Part shown: one piece after another, positions 50,455 through 59,673 of the stretch
Numbering within the stretch: the stretch's first letter is position 1
How the letters are laid out: the number at the start of each line of letters is the position of its first letter
Assembly (NCBI GenBank): GCA_963708515.1
Contig: CAVPSX010000021.1
Location: 319,475-383,474 of the forward strand
DNA: 64,000 nt
Direction of reading: 5' to 3'
Origin: JAPLJM01 sp963708515
GTDB taxonomy: Bacteria; Desulfobacterota; Syntrophia; Syntrophales; Fen-1087
Notes under the pieces: generated by a model
Databases searched by the model: none
What the model was told of the DNA's origin: nothing
The model's input: the letters and a program-made list of their open reading frames with translations, nothing else
Program-made: the position numbers and the translations under genes

Positions 50455-51765
50455 ATGATCTACAATGAGGAATTTGAAACCCTGCCCAGGGAAGCGCTTG
50501 AGGCGCTGCAGCTCAAACGGCTGCAGCAGGTGGTGCAGCGGGTTTATCACACCGTCGGCTTTTACCGGGCGGCCTTTGATGAGGCAGGTGTGAAGCCGGA
50601 TGATATTAAAAGCCTTGCCGATCTTGCCCGGTTTCCCTTTACAACCAAACAGGACCTGCGCGACAATTACCCCTTCGGCCTGTTTGCCGTGCCCATGAGC
50701 AACGTCGTCCGGTTGCACGCCTCATCCGGCACAACGGGACGCGCCACCGTCGTGGGATATACGAAACGCGATATCGACGTCTGGTCGGAGCTCATGGCGC
50801 GCTGCTTTGCAGCCGCAGGCCTGAACAAGAACGACATCATCCACAATGCTTACGGCTACGGCCTGTTTACGGGAGGCCTGGGCGCCCATTACGGGGCGGA
50901 ACGGCTGGGTGCCAGCGTCATCCCCATGTCGGGCGGCAACACCAAGCGGCAGATCATGATCCTGCAGGATTTCGGTCCCACGGCGATCTGCTGCACGCCC
51001 TCTTATGCCCTCAACCTGGCGGAACAGGGTCGGGCCATGGGCGTCGACATGCAAAACCTGAAGCTGCGCGTCGGGATCTTCGGGGCCGAACCCTGGTCGG
51101 ACAAAATGCGGGATGATATCGAAAGTGCCTTTAACATCAAAGCCTTAAACATCTACGGCCTGTCGGAAGTCATGGGGCCGGGCGTCTCAATGGAATGCAT
51201 CGAGGGCCGCAGCGGCATGCATGTCTTCGAGGATCACTTTCTCACCGAGATCATCAATCCGGAAACCGGCGCCGTCCTCCCCTACGGCGAAAAGGGCGAA
51301 CTGGTCTTCACCACGATCACGAAAGAGGCCTTCCCGCTGATCCGTTTCCGCTCGCGGGATATCACGACACTGAATATCGCGCCGTGCCGGTGCGGCCGGA
51401 CCCATGTCCGAATGGATCGCGTCATGGGCCGCAGCGACGACATGCTTATCATCCGCGGCGTGAACGTCTTCCCGTCGCAGATCGAAGCCGTGCTGCTCAA
51501 TATCGAGGGCGTCGAACCGCATTACCAGTTGATCGTGGAGAGGGTCGACACACTGGACACCCTTGAAGTCCAGGTGGAGGTCAGCGAAAAGCTCATGGAC
51601 GAGTCGGCGGGTGAAGTCCGGGTTCTGCAGAACATGGAGCGGCGCATCGTCAAGGATATGAAGGACTATCTGGGCATTTCCGCCAAGGTGAAGCTCGTGG
51701 AGCCGAAATCATTGCAGCGTTTCGAGGGCAAGGCCAGCCGGGTCATTGATAAAAGAAAGATATGA
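50455..51765 (+). CDS. paaK: Phenylacetate-CoA ligase
   Basis: A 436-residue AMP-forming ligase of the PaaK clade. It has LHASSGTTGRATVVGYTKRD (ATP loop), AYGYGLFTGGLGAHYGAE, NIYGLSEVMGPGVSMEC, and RFRSRDITTLNIAPCRCGRTHVRMDRVMGRSDDMLIIRGVNVFP near the hinge. It activates phenylacetate or a similar aryl acid to its CoA ester. It is followed by a tandem-ACT protein gene 13 bp later, a pairing common in anaerobes. The substrate may be another aromatic or branched acid. Confidence 0.9.
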   Translation: MIYNEEFETLPREALEALQLKRLQQVVQRVYHTVGFYRAAFDEAGVKPDDIKSLADLARFPFTTKQDLRDNYPFGLFAVPMSNVVRLHASSGTTGRATVVGYTKRDIDVWSELMARCFAAAGLNKNDIIHNAYGYGLFTGGLGAHYGAERLGASVIPMSGGNTKRQIMILQDFGPTAICCTPSYALNLAEQGRAMGVDMQNLKLRVGIFGAEPWSDKMRDDIESAFNIKALNIYGLSEVMGPGVSMECIEGRSGMHVFEDHFLTEIINPETGAVLPYGEKGELVFTTITKEAFPLIRFRSRDITTLNIAPCRCGRTHVRMDRVMGRSDDMLIIRGVNVFPSQIEAVLLNIEGVEPHYQLIVERVDTLDTLEVQVEVSEKLMDESAGEVRVLQNMERRIVKDMKDYLGISAKVKLVEPKSLQRFEGKASRVIDKRKI

Positions 51766-51778
51766 GGGAGGATTGCTC

Positions 51779-52210
51779 ATGAAAGTCGAACAGATATCCA
51801 TATTTCTGGAAAACAAGCCCGGCGGTCTGGAGAAGGTAACGAGCATTCTCAAGGACGTCAACATCAATATCCGCACGATGGCCGTCGCCGATACATCCGA
51901 TTTCGGCATCGTCCGGATGATCGTCAACAATGTGGAGACGGCAACCAGGGTGCTCAAGGAAAACGGTTTCACCGTCAGCCGGACCACCGTGGTGGCCGTG
52001 GAGGTGCCGGACCGGCCGGGAGGCCTGCACAGTATTCTGGAGGTCATCGCGAAAGAAAACGTCAATATCGCTTACATGTATGCCTTCGTGGAAAAGAGCG
52101 GGGAAAACGCCGTCATGCTTTTCCGGTTTGATGAGCAGGACAAGGCCATCGACGTGCTCGTGAAAAACGGCATCAACGTCCTGCCCGGCGAAAAGCTCTA
52201 CTCTTTTTAG
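51779..52210 (+). CDS. Tandem ACT-domain protein associated with PaaK
   Basis: A 143-residue protein with two ACT units: KVEQISIFLENKPGGLEKVTSIL, and VVAVEVPDRPGGLHSILEVI. ACT domains bind amino acids or other small ligands. Proteins of this type are encoded directly after paaK in many anaerobes and may sense an amino acid precursor of the aryl acid, regulating its ligase. The ATG at 51779 follows a GGGAGG site; an earlier in-frame ATG at 51746 overlaps the paaK end. Confidence 0.85.
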   Translation: MKVEQISIFLENKPGGLEKVTSILKDVNINIRTMAVADTSDFGIVRMIVNNVETATRVLKENGFTVSRTTVVAVEVPDRPGGLHSILEVIAKENVNIAYMYAFVEKSGENAVMLFRFDEQDKAIDVLVKNGINVLPGEKLYSF

Positions 52211-52340
52211 TGGACTGTGATTTTGGAAGCTTTTCGTACTCAGCGACAACAACCGGTGCGATGCCTTTGAAATCGCACTCGGCCTTTTTGCTCATATGCT
52301 GCCCCCCCCTTAGCATTATTATAGAGCAGCTTTAACACTT

Positions 52341-53507
52341 ATGTCACTGTCCAATTTTGCCAGACCATCTCTCTTTTATGTCTTCATGATGTTCCTGCTG
52401 CTGTCTATCATGGCACTGGGTGCTTCATCATGCGGTACGAGTAAGAGCGGCGGGCAATCATTCAGCCAGAATGTCCAGGACAAACTGAACGAAGTCGTTG
52501 ATGCAAAGATGACGGAGTTCGGAGTGCCGGGGGTGATAGTAGGCGTCTGGGTTCCAGGCAAGGGCGAGTGGATTTCGTGCAAGGGCGTCGGTGACATCAA
52601 GACAGGCACGGGGCCAGCCGTTCATGACCACGTGCGGATTGCCAGCATAACCAAGACTTTCACAGCCACGATGATCCTCCAGCTTGCCGACGAGAAAAGA
52701 CTCAAACTGACAGATACGCTTGACATGTACGACCTGGGCGTAGCCGTGCCCAACAGAGACAAGATAACCATCCGCAATCTGCTGAATATGACCTCCGGGC
52801 TTTTCAACTATACGAATGACCAGAATTTCTGGGTGAAATTTCTTGCCGACCCCACCGCAGCGTGGACACCGAAACAGGTTGTAGATATGTCGATAGCCCA
52901 TGGAGTGGTAGCGCCTCCGGGGCAAGGCTACGATTACAACAACACCAACTATGTACTGCTCGGCATGATCATCGAGAAGCTTACGGGCAATACCGTTGGC
53001 GCGGAGATCAAAAGCAGGATAATCGACAAGCTCGGCCTCCAGAACACAAGTTTTCCCGCGACAGCGGAGATGCCTGTCCCCTTCATGCACGGCTACATGC
53101 CGGATACCGCTGCGGGTGGTGACACCAGCGGGCCGGCAATAATAGATATGTCTGTGGAATCGCCGACGCCTTTTTTCACCGCCGGTGGCATGATTTCCGA
53201 TCTTATGGACATAAAGACCTGGTTGCAGGCTCTTGCGAGCGGGGAGCTGTTAAGCCCAGAAATGCACAAGGAACAGTTGACGTTCGCGTCTCCCAATACA
53301 TCCAGCTACGGACTTGGCGTCATGAACGGAGGAATATTCATCGGGCATTCCGGAGAGATCACCGGTTACAACAGCTCGGCATATACCCAGGCCGGGGGAA
53401 ACGGCGCGACGATCATCGTCTTTACCAACCGCTACCCGAGCAAGATAGAGGGTGCCGCAGATCAGTTCACGTCTGCAATCTTAAAGGCTATCGCGACCCT
53501 TCATTGA
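52341..53507 (+). CDS. Serine beta-lactamase-like hydrolase (lipoprotein)
   Basis: A 388-residue exported class C beta-lactamase/D-Ala-D-Ala peptidase relative. The signal ends with LGASSC, a likely lipobox. Motifs: SITKTFTA (SxxK nucleophile), YNNTNYVLLG (YxN), and HSGEITGYNSSAY near the KTG equivalent (HSG). It may hydrolyse peptides or esters at the envelope. It starts a segment of lower GC content than the surroundings. A run of C bases lies at about 52303, with no strong ribosome site before the ATG. Confidence 0.85.
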   Translation: MSLSNFARPSLFYVFMMFLLLSIMALGASSCGTSKSGGQSFSQNVQDKLNEVVDAKMTEFGVPGVIVGVWVPGKGEWISCKGVGDIKTGTGPAVHDHVRIASITKTFTATMILQLADEKRLKLTDTLDMYDLGVAVPNRDKITIRNLLNMTSGLFNYTNDQNFWVKFLADPTAAWTPKQVVDMSIAHGVVAPPGQGYDYNNTNYVLLGMIIEKLTGNTVGAEIKSRIIDKLGLQNTSFPATAEMPVPFMHGYMPDTAAGGDTSGPAIIDMSVESPTPFFTAGGMISDLMDIKTWLQALASGELLSPEMHKEQLTFASPNTSSYGLGVMNGGIFIGHSGEITGYNSSAYTQAGGNGATIIVFTNRYPSKIEGAADQFTSAILKAIATLH

Positions 53508-53532
53508 CGTGCAATCGCAAAAAATATATATT
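53504..53532 (+). promoter_or_regulatory. Promoter of the acyl-ACP thioesterase gene
   Basis: TTGACG and TATATT are exactly 17 bases apart; the -35 overlaps the stop codon of the hydrolase gene. The thioesterase gene starts 50 bp downstream. Confidence 0.7.
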
Positions 53533-53582
53533 AGTACAATGAAAACAAGTTCTTATAAAATTCTTACGAGGTAAAGTATTGC

Positions 53583-54377
53583 ATGAGGCCTGTCTCTATT
53601 TTTAAAAAGAATTATCGTATCGAACTGCGCGATGTCGACTTGACCAAGAAACTAAAACTAAGCGCCCTTTTTAATTATATGCAGGAGATATCAAGCCTGC
53701 ATGTTGAAAATCTCGGTACCGGCATAGAAGCGATAGAAAAACGGTGCGGAGTGACATGGATATTAATGCGCGCCAAGGCGGAAATATCAAGATATCCTTC
53801 CTGGAACGAAGATATTACAATAGAGACCTGGCAGCAAAAACCGAAAAATTTTGAATTTGAAAGGGACTTTATTGTGCGTGATGTCACCGGTGATGTGATC
53901 ATAAGGGTGGTATCCATCTGGATAATAATAGATATAAAAACAAGGTTACTGAAGAGAACCGAATCAATTGCCGTCCAGTACCCACCGTTTCTTGAAGAAC
54001 GGGCCATGACGAATTTCAGGTTGAGAAAAATCAAGCCTTTTGCACACACAAAAATCGCGTATAAAAAAACGATCGGTTACAGCGACACGGATATCAATGG
54101 TCATATCAATAACGCGAAATACATTGATTTTGCCACGGACTGTTTTCCCGTTGAGCAACACATGCAATATTACGTAAAATCCATGCAGATAAATTATATC
54201 AGGGAAGCTATTCCGGGCGACAATGTTGTCCTTTATACCGACATATCGGATCTGAATTCCAATATGGTGTATATAGGCGGCATAAGAGAAGAGAGCGGCG
54301 CACCCATATTCAGTACCGTTGTTGAGATCGTGCCGGTAAAAGAGTTCGAGGCGGTAGATCACTACTGGAGAAGATAA
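53583..54377 (+). CDS. Acyl-ACP thioesterase family protein (double hotdog)
   Basis: A 264-residue FatA/FatB-type protein made of two hotdog repeats: FKKNYRIELRDVDLTKKLKL...GVTWILMRAKAEISRYP in the first and TIGYSDTDINGHINNAKYIDF in the second. That second motif, with Asp/Asn/His in place, holds the catalytic residues. It hydrolyses acyl-ACP (or acyl-CoA in some bacteria) to free fatty acid. The gene is clearly more AT-rich than its neighbours, so it may have been acquired. It has its own promoter at 53504. The sequence ends 279 bp before the next gene. Confidence 0.85.
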   Translation: MRPVSIFKKNYRIELRDVDLTKKLKLSALFNYMQEISSLHVENLGTGIEAIEKRCGVTWILMRAKAEISRYPSWNEDITIETWQQKPKNFEFERDFIVRDVTGDVIIRVVSIWIIIDIKTRLLKRTESIAVQYPPFLEERAMTNFRLRKIKPFAHTKIAYKKTIGYSDTDINGHINNAKYIDFATDCFPVEQHMQYYVKSMQINYIREAIPGDNVVLYTDISDLNSNMVYIGGIREESGAPIFSTVVEIVPVKEFEAVDHYWRR

Positions 54378-54426
54378 CCAGAGAATCCTGCCGTATGTAA
54401 GAATATTCTATGCCTTATTCATAGCC

Positions 54427-54490
54427 TGAGGCCTTTGAAAAATGACTTCGCCGCTTGCGAACCATTTTCATCGGCTATGCAAAGTTCTCA
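54427..54490 (-). repeat. Copy 6 of the dispersed repeat, full length
   Basis: In reverse complement it reads GAACTTTGCATAGCCGATG, AAAATGGTTCGCAAGCGGCG, AAGTCATTTTTCAAAGGCC. The remainder of the gap 54378-54656 is AT-richer sequence with no supported gene. Confidence 0.8.
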
Positions 54491-54656
54491 GCCTATGAAT
54501 CTCATAGTCGTGAATGTCTACTGGTCTTCCTTCTCAGGTGTCGCTGCTTTCGACTCGTAATATTCAATGCATTTGTCGTATACATTCTGAGTACTCTACT
54601 GAAACTAATCGAGTCTCTATGCAACAGATTAGTTGTTTGTGGAAGGACAGGGATGT

Positions 54657-55856
54657 TTACGATTCCAGAAGGGCGACGGTTTCGATATGCGCCGTTTGCG
54701 GGAACATGTCATAGGGCGTCAGGCTCTTCAGGGTAAACCCATGATCAAGCAGGTGTCGGATGTCCCGCGCCTGCGTCGCCGGATTGCATGAAATATAAAC
54801 AATACGCGACGGCTTCAATTCAGGGATAACCGACAGAAGCGCCGGATCGCAACCGGTGCGCGGCGGGTCGAGGATCAGCACATCAACGCGTTTTTTCCCG
54901 GCAATGAACGTTACCTTCAGGATTTCCCCTGCATCGCCGCGCAGGAAGGCCGCGTTCGTGAGTCCGGCCTGGCGGTGGTTCACCCGGGCGCAATGGATCG
55001 CCTCGCCGTCCCTTTCGATGCCGTAAACCTGACGGGCACTGGGAGCTAAAAACAGAGAAAACAGGCCGGAGCCGCAATAGGCGTCCACAACGGTTTCCCG
55101 TCCGTTGAGGGCGCACAGCTTCAGGACCTCATCGACGAGATGGGGCAGAAGCGATGTGTTTGCCTGGAAAAACCCCCGGTAAGGTGCTGTGATATTCATC
55201 CCCTTGACGGTTCGCTTGACGAATCGGGGTGTTCGGAAGTCCGTAACCACCTGGGCTTGTTCCCCCGCTGCATCGGCCGACCAGAGGGTCTGCCTGTCCG
55301 GGGCTGCCTTGATGCTGCCCGTTTCGAGATCCCGCCGGAAGGAAAGAAGAGCTGCATTGATCGTTTCGTCCACAATTTCACAGCGATCAATATCAATGAT
55401 GCGGATGTTTGAAACATCCATGAAGCCGATCACGGGGGGATCTTTCGGAGAGGCCCGGACATGATAATCGGCCTTGCCGCGATAATGAAAGATCCGGGGA
55501 GAGGGAATGACCGGGCTAAGCGGCGGCAGAGCCACCTTTGCGATCCGGACAAAGGCGTCTGCCACCTGCCGGCCTTTGATTTGCAGCTGGTGTTCATGCC
55601 GGATGTGCTGGTACTGGCATCCGCCGCAGCGGGTATAATAACGGCATCGTGGTTCGATCCGCTGAGGGGATGGCTTCAGGATCTGTTCAAGACAGCCCCG
55701 GACGAATCTTTTTCTGACGTCTGTAATGCGGACCGCCGCCTCATCGCCGTCCACCGTGAACGGCACAAAGACGACCTGCTGATCGAAACGTCCCACGCCA
55801 TCGCCGCCGAAGGCCACGCTGTCGATGCGCAATTCGATCCGATCTCCCGTTTTCAA
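54657..55856 (-). CDS. rlmD: 23S rRNA (uracil-5-)-methyltransferase RlmD/RumA family
   Basis: A 399-residue protein. An N-terminal TRAM domain (TGDRIELRIDSVAFGGDGVG) is followed by the Fe-S ligand motif CRYYTRCGGCQYQHI, a SAM-binding Rossmann core (VDAYCGSGLFSLFLA), and the catalytic nucleophile in YISCNPATQARDI, with LDPPRTGCD before it. It methylates U1939 (or U747) in 23S rRNA. The frame is open to 55931, but the TTG at 55856 has a GGGAGG six bases upstream and starts right at the TRAM domain, so it is chosen. Confidence 0.95.
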   Translation of the reverse strand: MKTGDRIELRIDSVAFGGDGVGRFDQQVVFVPFTVDGDEAAVRITDVRKRFVRGCLEQILKPSPQRIEPRCRYYTRCGGCQYQHIRHEHQLQIKGRQVADAFVRIAKVALPPLSPVIPSPRIFHYRGKADYHVRASPKDPPVIGFMDVSNIRIIDIDRCEIVDETINAALLSFRRDLETGSIKAAPDRQTLWSADAAGEQAQVVTDFRTPRFVKRTVKGMNITAPYRGFFQANTSLLPHLVDEVLKLCALNGRETVVDAYCGSGLFSLFLAPSARQVYGIERDGEAIHCARVNHRQAGLTNAAFLRGDAGEILKVTFIAGKKRVDVLILDPPRTGCDPALLSVIPELKPSRIVYISCNPATQARDIRHLLDHGFTLKSLTPYDMFPQTAHIETVALLES

Positions 55857-55986
55857 TTTTTCCCTCCCGCATGCTTTCCCTGTGCCGATTCGAAGATAGT
55901 CTATTTGGTCTCTGACGTCCACCAAAACCATTTCCCTTTACAACCGCACGGAATATTGATAAGGGTCGTGCCCGCTTAAACTCTGT

Positions 55987-56050
55987 GAGAGCTTTGCATA
56001 GCCGATGAAAAATGGTTCGCGAGCGACGAAGCCATTTTTAAAGGTCCCTC
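55987..56050 (+). repeat. Copy 7 of the dispersed repeat, full length
   Basis: Reads GAGAGCTTTGCATAGCCG, ATGAAAAATGGTTCGCGAGCG, ACGAAGCCATTTTTAAAGG. It forms a stem from TGAAAAATGG and CCATTTTTA with inner TTCGC/GCGAA pairing. It lies 18 bp before the TraB start codon. Confidence 0.8.
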
Positions 56051-56068
56051 TGTAAAGGAAGGAAGAAT

Positions 56069-57232
56069 TTGTTGGATCATCCCCATGTGCATCGCCTGAC
56101 GCATGACGGCAGGGAAATCATCCTCGTCGGCACGGCCCATGTATCCAGGGACAGCGCCGAACTCGTCGAAAAGGTAATCGACGCAGAAAAACCCGACGTG
56201 GTCTGTGTGGAACTCTGCCAGGCGCGCTTCGACGCACTCAAACAAAAGGACAAGTGGCAGGAGACGGACATCGTCAAGGTCATCCGGGAGAACCGGACAT
56301 CCGTGCTGCTGACGCAGCTCCTGATGGCTTCCTTCCAGCGCAAGATCGCCGAAAAATTCAACGTCAATCCCGGCGAGGAAATGCTCCGGGCCGTCGCGAT
56401 GGCCGAAGCCGGCGGGGCCAGGATCGTTCTGGCCGACAGGGAAATTCGCATCACGCTCATGAGGACCTGGCGCATGATGCGGTGCTGGACCAAGATGAAG
56501 TTTCTGACGGAGATGATCTTTTCGCTGCTCATCAGCGAAGACATCACCGAAGAGGACATTGAAAAACTCAAGGAGCATGATGTGCTCGATCTGGCCCTCA
56601 AGACGGTGGGCGAGAAATTGCCGGAAGTGAAGACCACCCTCATTGACGAGCGGGATCAATATCTCGCGCACCGGATCGGCCGCGCCGGCGGCCTGAAGAT
56701 CGTGGCCGTCGTCGGTGCGGGTCACGTTCCCGGGATTCGGCAGCAGATCGATCAGGAAATCGATCTCGAAGCGATCAGCAGGATTCCACCCGCCGGCATC
56801 TGGGGGAAGATTTTCGGATGGGGGTTTCCCGGGGCGATTATCGCCCTGTTCGGCGCCGGCTTCTTTTATTCCGGCGGTCAGACCGGCATCAATATGTTGC
56901 TTTCCTGGTCGGCCATTACGGCCGCCTGCGCGTCCGTCGGCGCCATCCTCATGCTGGCGCATCCCCTCACGATCCTGGCCTCGGCCCTGTCGGCGCCGAT
57001 CGCGACGCTGCATCCCCTGATTGCGACGGGATGGGTGGCCGGTCTCGTTGAGGCGTCCCTGCGCAAGCCGCAGGTGAAGGATTTTTTAGACCTGAAAGAC
57101 GACATTGTTACCTTCAGAGGATTTTTCCGCAACAAGATCACTCGGTTGCTGATTCTCGTGGCGTTCGTGAATCTGACGACATCCGTCGGGACCTTTGTGG
57201 CGATTCCGGTGATGATGAAGTATATTTTTTAG
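56069..57232 (+). CDS. TraB/PrgY-family protein
   Basis: A 387-residue protein. The N-terminal TraB/TiKi domain has HDGREIILVGTAHVSRDSAE, VVCVELCQARFDAL, VLADREIRITLMRTWR, and VVGAGHVPGI, with conserved His and Glu residues proposed to be metal- or catalysis-related. Three to four C-terminal membrane helices follow (WGFPGAIIALFGAGFF; AILMLAHPLTILASALSAP; LLILVAFVNLT). PrgY in Enterococcus blocks pheromone signalling; the bacterial function here is unknown. The start is TTG TTG after AAGGAAGGAAG. The rhomboid gene starts 9 bp after its stop. Confidence 0.9.
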   Translation: MLDHPHVHRLTHDGREIILVGTAHVSRDSAELVEKVIDAEKPDVVCVELCQARFDALKQKDKWQETDIVKVIRENRTSVLLTQLLMASFQRKIAEKFNVNPGEEMLRAVAMAEAGGARIVLADREIRITLMRTWRMMRCWTKMKFLTEMIFSLLISEDITEEDIEKLKEHDVLDLALKTVGEKLPEVKTTLIDERDQYLAHRIGRAGGLKIVAVVGAGHVPGIRQQIDQEIDLEAISRIPPAGIWGKIFGWGFPGAIIALFGAGFFYSGGQTGINMLLSWSAITAACASVGAILMLAHPLTILASALSAPIATLHPLIATGWVAGLVEASLRKPQVKDFLDLKDDIVTFRGFFRNKITRLLILVAFVNLTTSVGTFVAIPVMMKYIF

Positions 57233-57241
57233 GGTGGATTC

Positions 57242-58084
57242 TTGGCGGGCACTGAAAAAAAAGCCATGCTCTGTCCGGGCTGCCGGAAGCTGATCAGCAT
57301 CGATGAGCCGGCCTGTCCCTATTGCGGTCTGACCCGGCCGGGGACGATGAAATGGCTGGCGCTTTTGAAACGGTTTTCCCCGGAGGCGATGGACGTCGTC
57401 AAGGTCATCATTTATGCCAATTGCGTTTTTTTCATCCTGTCGCTCTTTTTGAACCCGTCGGAATTGGGCTTTACCGCCAATCCGCTGGGGCTGCTGGCCC
57501 CATCCAACCGGAGTTTGTTCGCTCTGGGCGCGTCGGGGACGATTCCCGTCCTTCAATACGGCCGCTGGTGGACGCTCATTTCGGCTTCCTTCCTGCACGG
57601 CGGGGTTCTGCATATCTTTTTCAATATGGCGGCGCTCTCCCAGTTGGGGCCTTTTGTGATCCGGGAATTCGGCGCGCAGCGCTTTATCGTGATTTACATC
57701 GCGGCCGGCGTCGCGGGTTTTTTTCTGTCCCTCGTGGCAGGCATTCCCATCACGATCGGCGCTTCCGCGAGCATCTGCGGGCTCATCGGCGCCATCCTCT
57801 ATTACGGCAAGAGCCAGGGGGGCTTCTATGGGCAGGCTATCTACAAACAGGCGATGGGCTGGATCGTGGGGCTTGTCATCTTCGGCCTGTTGATACCGGG
57901 AATCAACAACTGGGCCCACGGCGGCGGCGTGCTGGCCGGGTTGCTGCTGGGCTTTTTGCTGGGCTATCAGGACCGGCGCCCGGAGACGGCGCTGCATCAG
58001 TTCCTTGGCTGGGCCTGTATTCTCCTGACGACAGCCGTCATGTTCTGGGCATTTACCGGCGCTCTATCGTATTTTATCCGATAG
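57242..58084 (+). CDS. Rhomboid-family intramembrane serine protease with zinc ribbon
   Basis: A 280-residue protein with an N-terminal zinc ribbon (MLCPGCRKLISIDEPACPYCG, split as MLCPGCRKL and ACPYCG) and about seven membrane helices. RWWTLISASFLHGGVLHIFFN is the rhomboid L1/TM2 signature. The active Ser region is GASASICGLIGA and the His is in NNWAHGGGVLAG. It cleaves transmembrane segments. It starts with TTG 9 bp after a TraB-type gene, another membrane protein of unclear role, so the two are likely coexpressed. Confidence 0.9.
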   Translation: MAGTEKKAMLCPGCRKLISIDEPACPYCGLTRPGTMKWLALLKRFSPEAMDVVKVIIYANCVFFILSLFLNPSELGFTANPLGLLAPSNRSLFALGASGTIPVLQYGRWWTLISASFLHGGVLHIFFNMAALSQLGPFVIREFGAQRFIVIYIAAGVAGFFLSLVAGIPITIGASASICGLIGAILYYGKSQGGFYGQAIYKQAMGWIVGLVIFGLLIPGINNWAHGGGVLAGLLLGFLLGYQDRRPETALHQFLGWACILLTTAVMFWAFTGALSYFIR

Positions 58085-58118
58085 GAAATCCCCTTCGATT
58101 CCATGTGGTGACAGGTTG

Positions 58119-58161
58119 CGGGCTTTGCATAACCGGCGAAGCCATTTTTCATAGGTCTCAG
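58119..58161 (+). repeat. Copy 8 of the dispersed repeat, internally deleted
   Basis: Reads GCGGGCTTTGCATAACCGGC followed directly by GAAGCCATTTTTCATAGG, so the left arm of the stem is missing compared with the copies at 47159 and 55987. Confidence 0.7.
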
Positions 58162-58190
58162 GTTCTAAATAAAACGGGGCAGGGGAGAAG

Positions 58191-59381
58191 TCAGGATTCC
58201 ATCCGCAGCAGCAATCCCTTGAGATACAGGCCTTCCCGATGGGCCAGCAAAACGGGATGGTCCGCGCCGGCGCCAAGCCGTGCAAGCAGTTGCGGCGCTC
58301 TGGCCGCATCGCGGGCGGCGCCCAGCACGATTTTTTCAAAGAGTTCCCCATCGACGTAATTGGAACAGGAAAAGGTGGCCAGCAGGCCGCCCTCCCGCAG
58401 GCGCCGCATTGCCTGCAGATTGATGTCCTTGTAGCCCCGGGACGCCCGCACGACATCCTTTCCGGTCTTAGCGAAGGACGGCGGGTCCAGGATGATCACA
58501 TCAAAGGAATCATCCGTTTTTCGCAGGTATTGAAAAACGTCGGTCTGAATGACGGGGTGCGCATCCGGCGAAAAACCGTTGAACGCCAGGTTGCGCCTGG
58601 CCATATCATTGGCCGATGCCGATGTTTCCACGGAAACGACCCTGTCTGCGCCGCCCCGGGCGCAATACACGGAAAAACCGCCGGTATAGGAAAAACAGTT
58701 CAGCACCGCAGCCCCCCGGCTCAGCTTGCCCATGCGTTCGCGATTGTCCCGCTGATCAAGGAAAAACCCCGTTTTCTGGCCTGCGATGATATCCACCTCA
58801 AAACACAGATGATTTTCCGTGATCAGCAGCGGCGCCACAGGCAGGCCACCGACAACCGGACCGACCCGGTCTTCCAACCCCTCACGCAGCGGCGCACTGC
58901 CCTCGCTGCGCTCGTAAATTCGCGCCGGATGACAAACCCGCTGGAGCTGTTCGAGAATGGCGCCCCGATGTTTCTCAATGCCTGCCGTGGCGATGGTAAT
59001 GACGAGATCCTCTCCATACCGGTCCACGATCAGGCCCGGCAGTCCGTCTCCCTCGGCGTTGATCAGGCGCCAGGCGGTTGTGCCGGGCGGGACAATCTGC
59101 CGCCGCAGCGCCACCGCTGACCGGATGCGCTGCTCCCAAAAGGATGCGTCCACAGGCGCATCGACACGGCGGGTCAGCACCCGGAAACGGATATCGGACC
59201 GGTCATTGAAAAAACCCAGAGCAAGCGGTTCACCGTCATGACTGACGGCAAGCGCAATATCGCCGGAACCCGGGCTTCCTGTTACGGACGCCACCGCGCC
59301 GGAGAAGAGCCACGGATGGCCGTGACGGATGGACCGGTCTCTGCCGGGTTTGAGGATGATGCGGGGAAGGTTCCGATTCAT
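58191..59381 (-). CDS. rlmI: Class I SAM-dependent rRNA methyltransferase (RlmI family)
   Basis: A 396-residue protein with an N-terminal PUA domain (RIILKPGRDRSIRHGHPWLF), an EEHD/RFK-like connecting domain, and a Rossmann MTase core: GFFLDQRDNRERM, VLNCFSYTGGFSVYCARGGA, VDTSASA-like VSVETSASA, and DVIILDPPSFAKTGKDV. It methylates C1962 of 23S rRNA (m5C). The gap 59382-59673 between it and the divergent acyl-CoA synthetase gene has no other gene. Confidence 0.9.
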   Translation of the reverse strand: MNRNLPRIILKPGRDRSIRHGHPWLFSGAVASVTGSPGSGDIALAVSHDGEPLALGFFNDRSDIRFRVLTRRVDAPVDASFWEQRIRSAVALRRQIVPPGTTAWRLINAEGDGLPGLIVDRYGEDLVITIATAGIEKHRGAILEQLQRVCHPARIYERSEGSAPLREGLEDRVGPVVGGLPVAPLLITENHLCFEVDIIAGQKTGFFLDQRDNRERMGKLSRGAAVLNCFSYTGGFSVYCARGGADRVVSVETSASANDMARRNLAFNGFSPDAHPVIQTDVFQYLRKTDDSFDVIILDPPSFAKTGKDVVRASRGYKDINLQAMRRLREGGLLATFSCSNYVDGELFEKIVLGAARDAARAPQLLARLGAGADHPVLLAHREGLYLKGLLLRMES

Positions 59382-59673
59382 GACCGCCTACCTATCGACA
59401 GCAGCGAAAAAATGCAAGTTTTATCCATATCCGCTCACAGGAATATTGGCGGATTACATTTCCACGGTTGATTTCCGACAGAAATCGTGATAGAGAGCGA
59501 CCCTGTTTGAATAGTCCTCCAGCAAAAGAACAGACCTGTCGGTGCGATGTGAGGATGTTTCGGCCCGATCACGAATCCCTGTCATTTGTAAGCAACAAAG
59601 CGGAATTTTAGTTCGAAGCGTCTTGGCTTTTTATCTTGAAATCATGTGAAACCGACATCAAGGGGAGGATTTT

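Noticed and set aside
55976..57013. A 345-residue antisense frame within the TraB gene
   Set aside because: Antisense shadow with Asp/His-rich low-complexity sequence.
58239..59120. A 293-residue plus-strand frame within rlmI
   Set aside because: Shadow of the RlmI methyltransferase gene.
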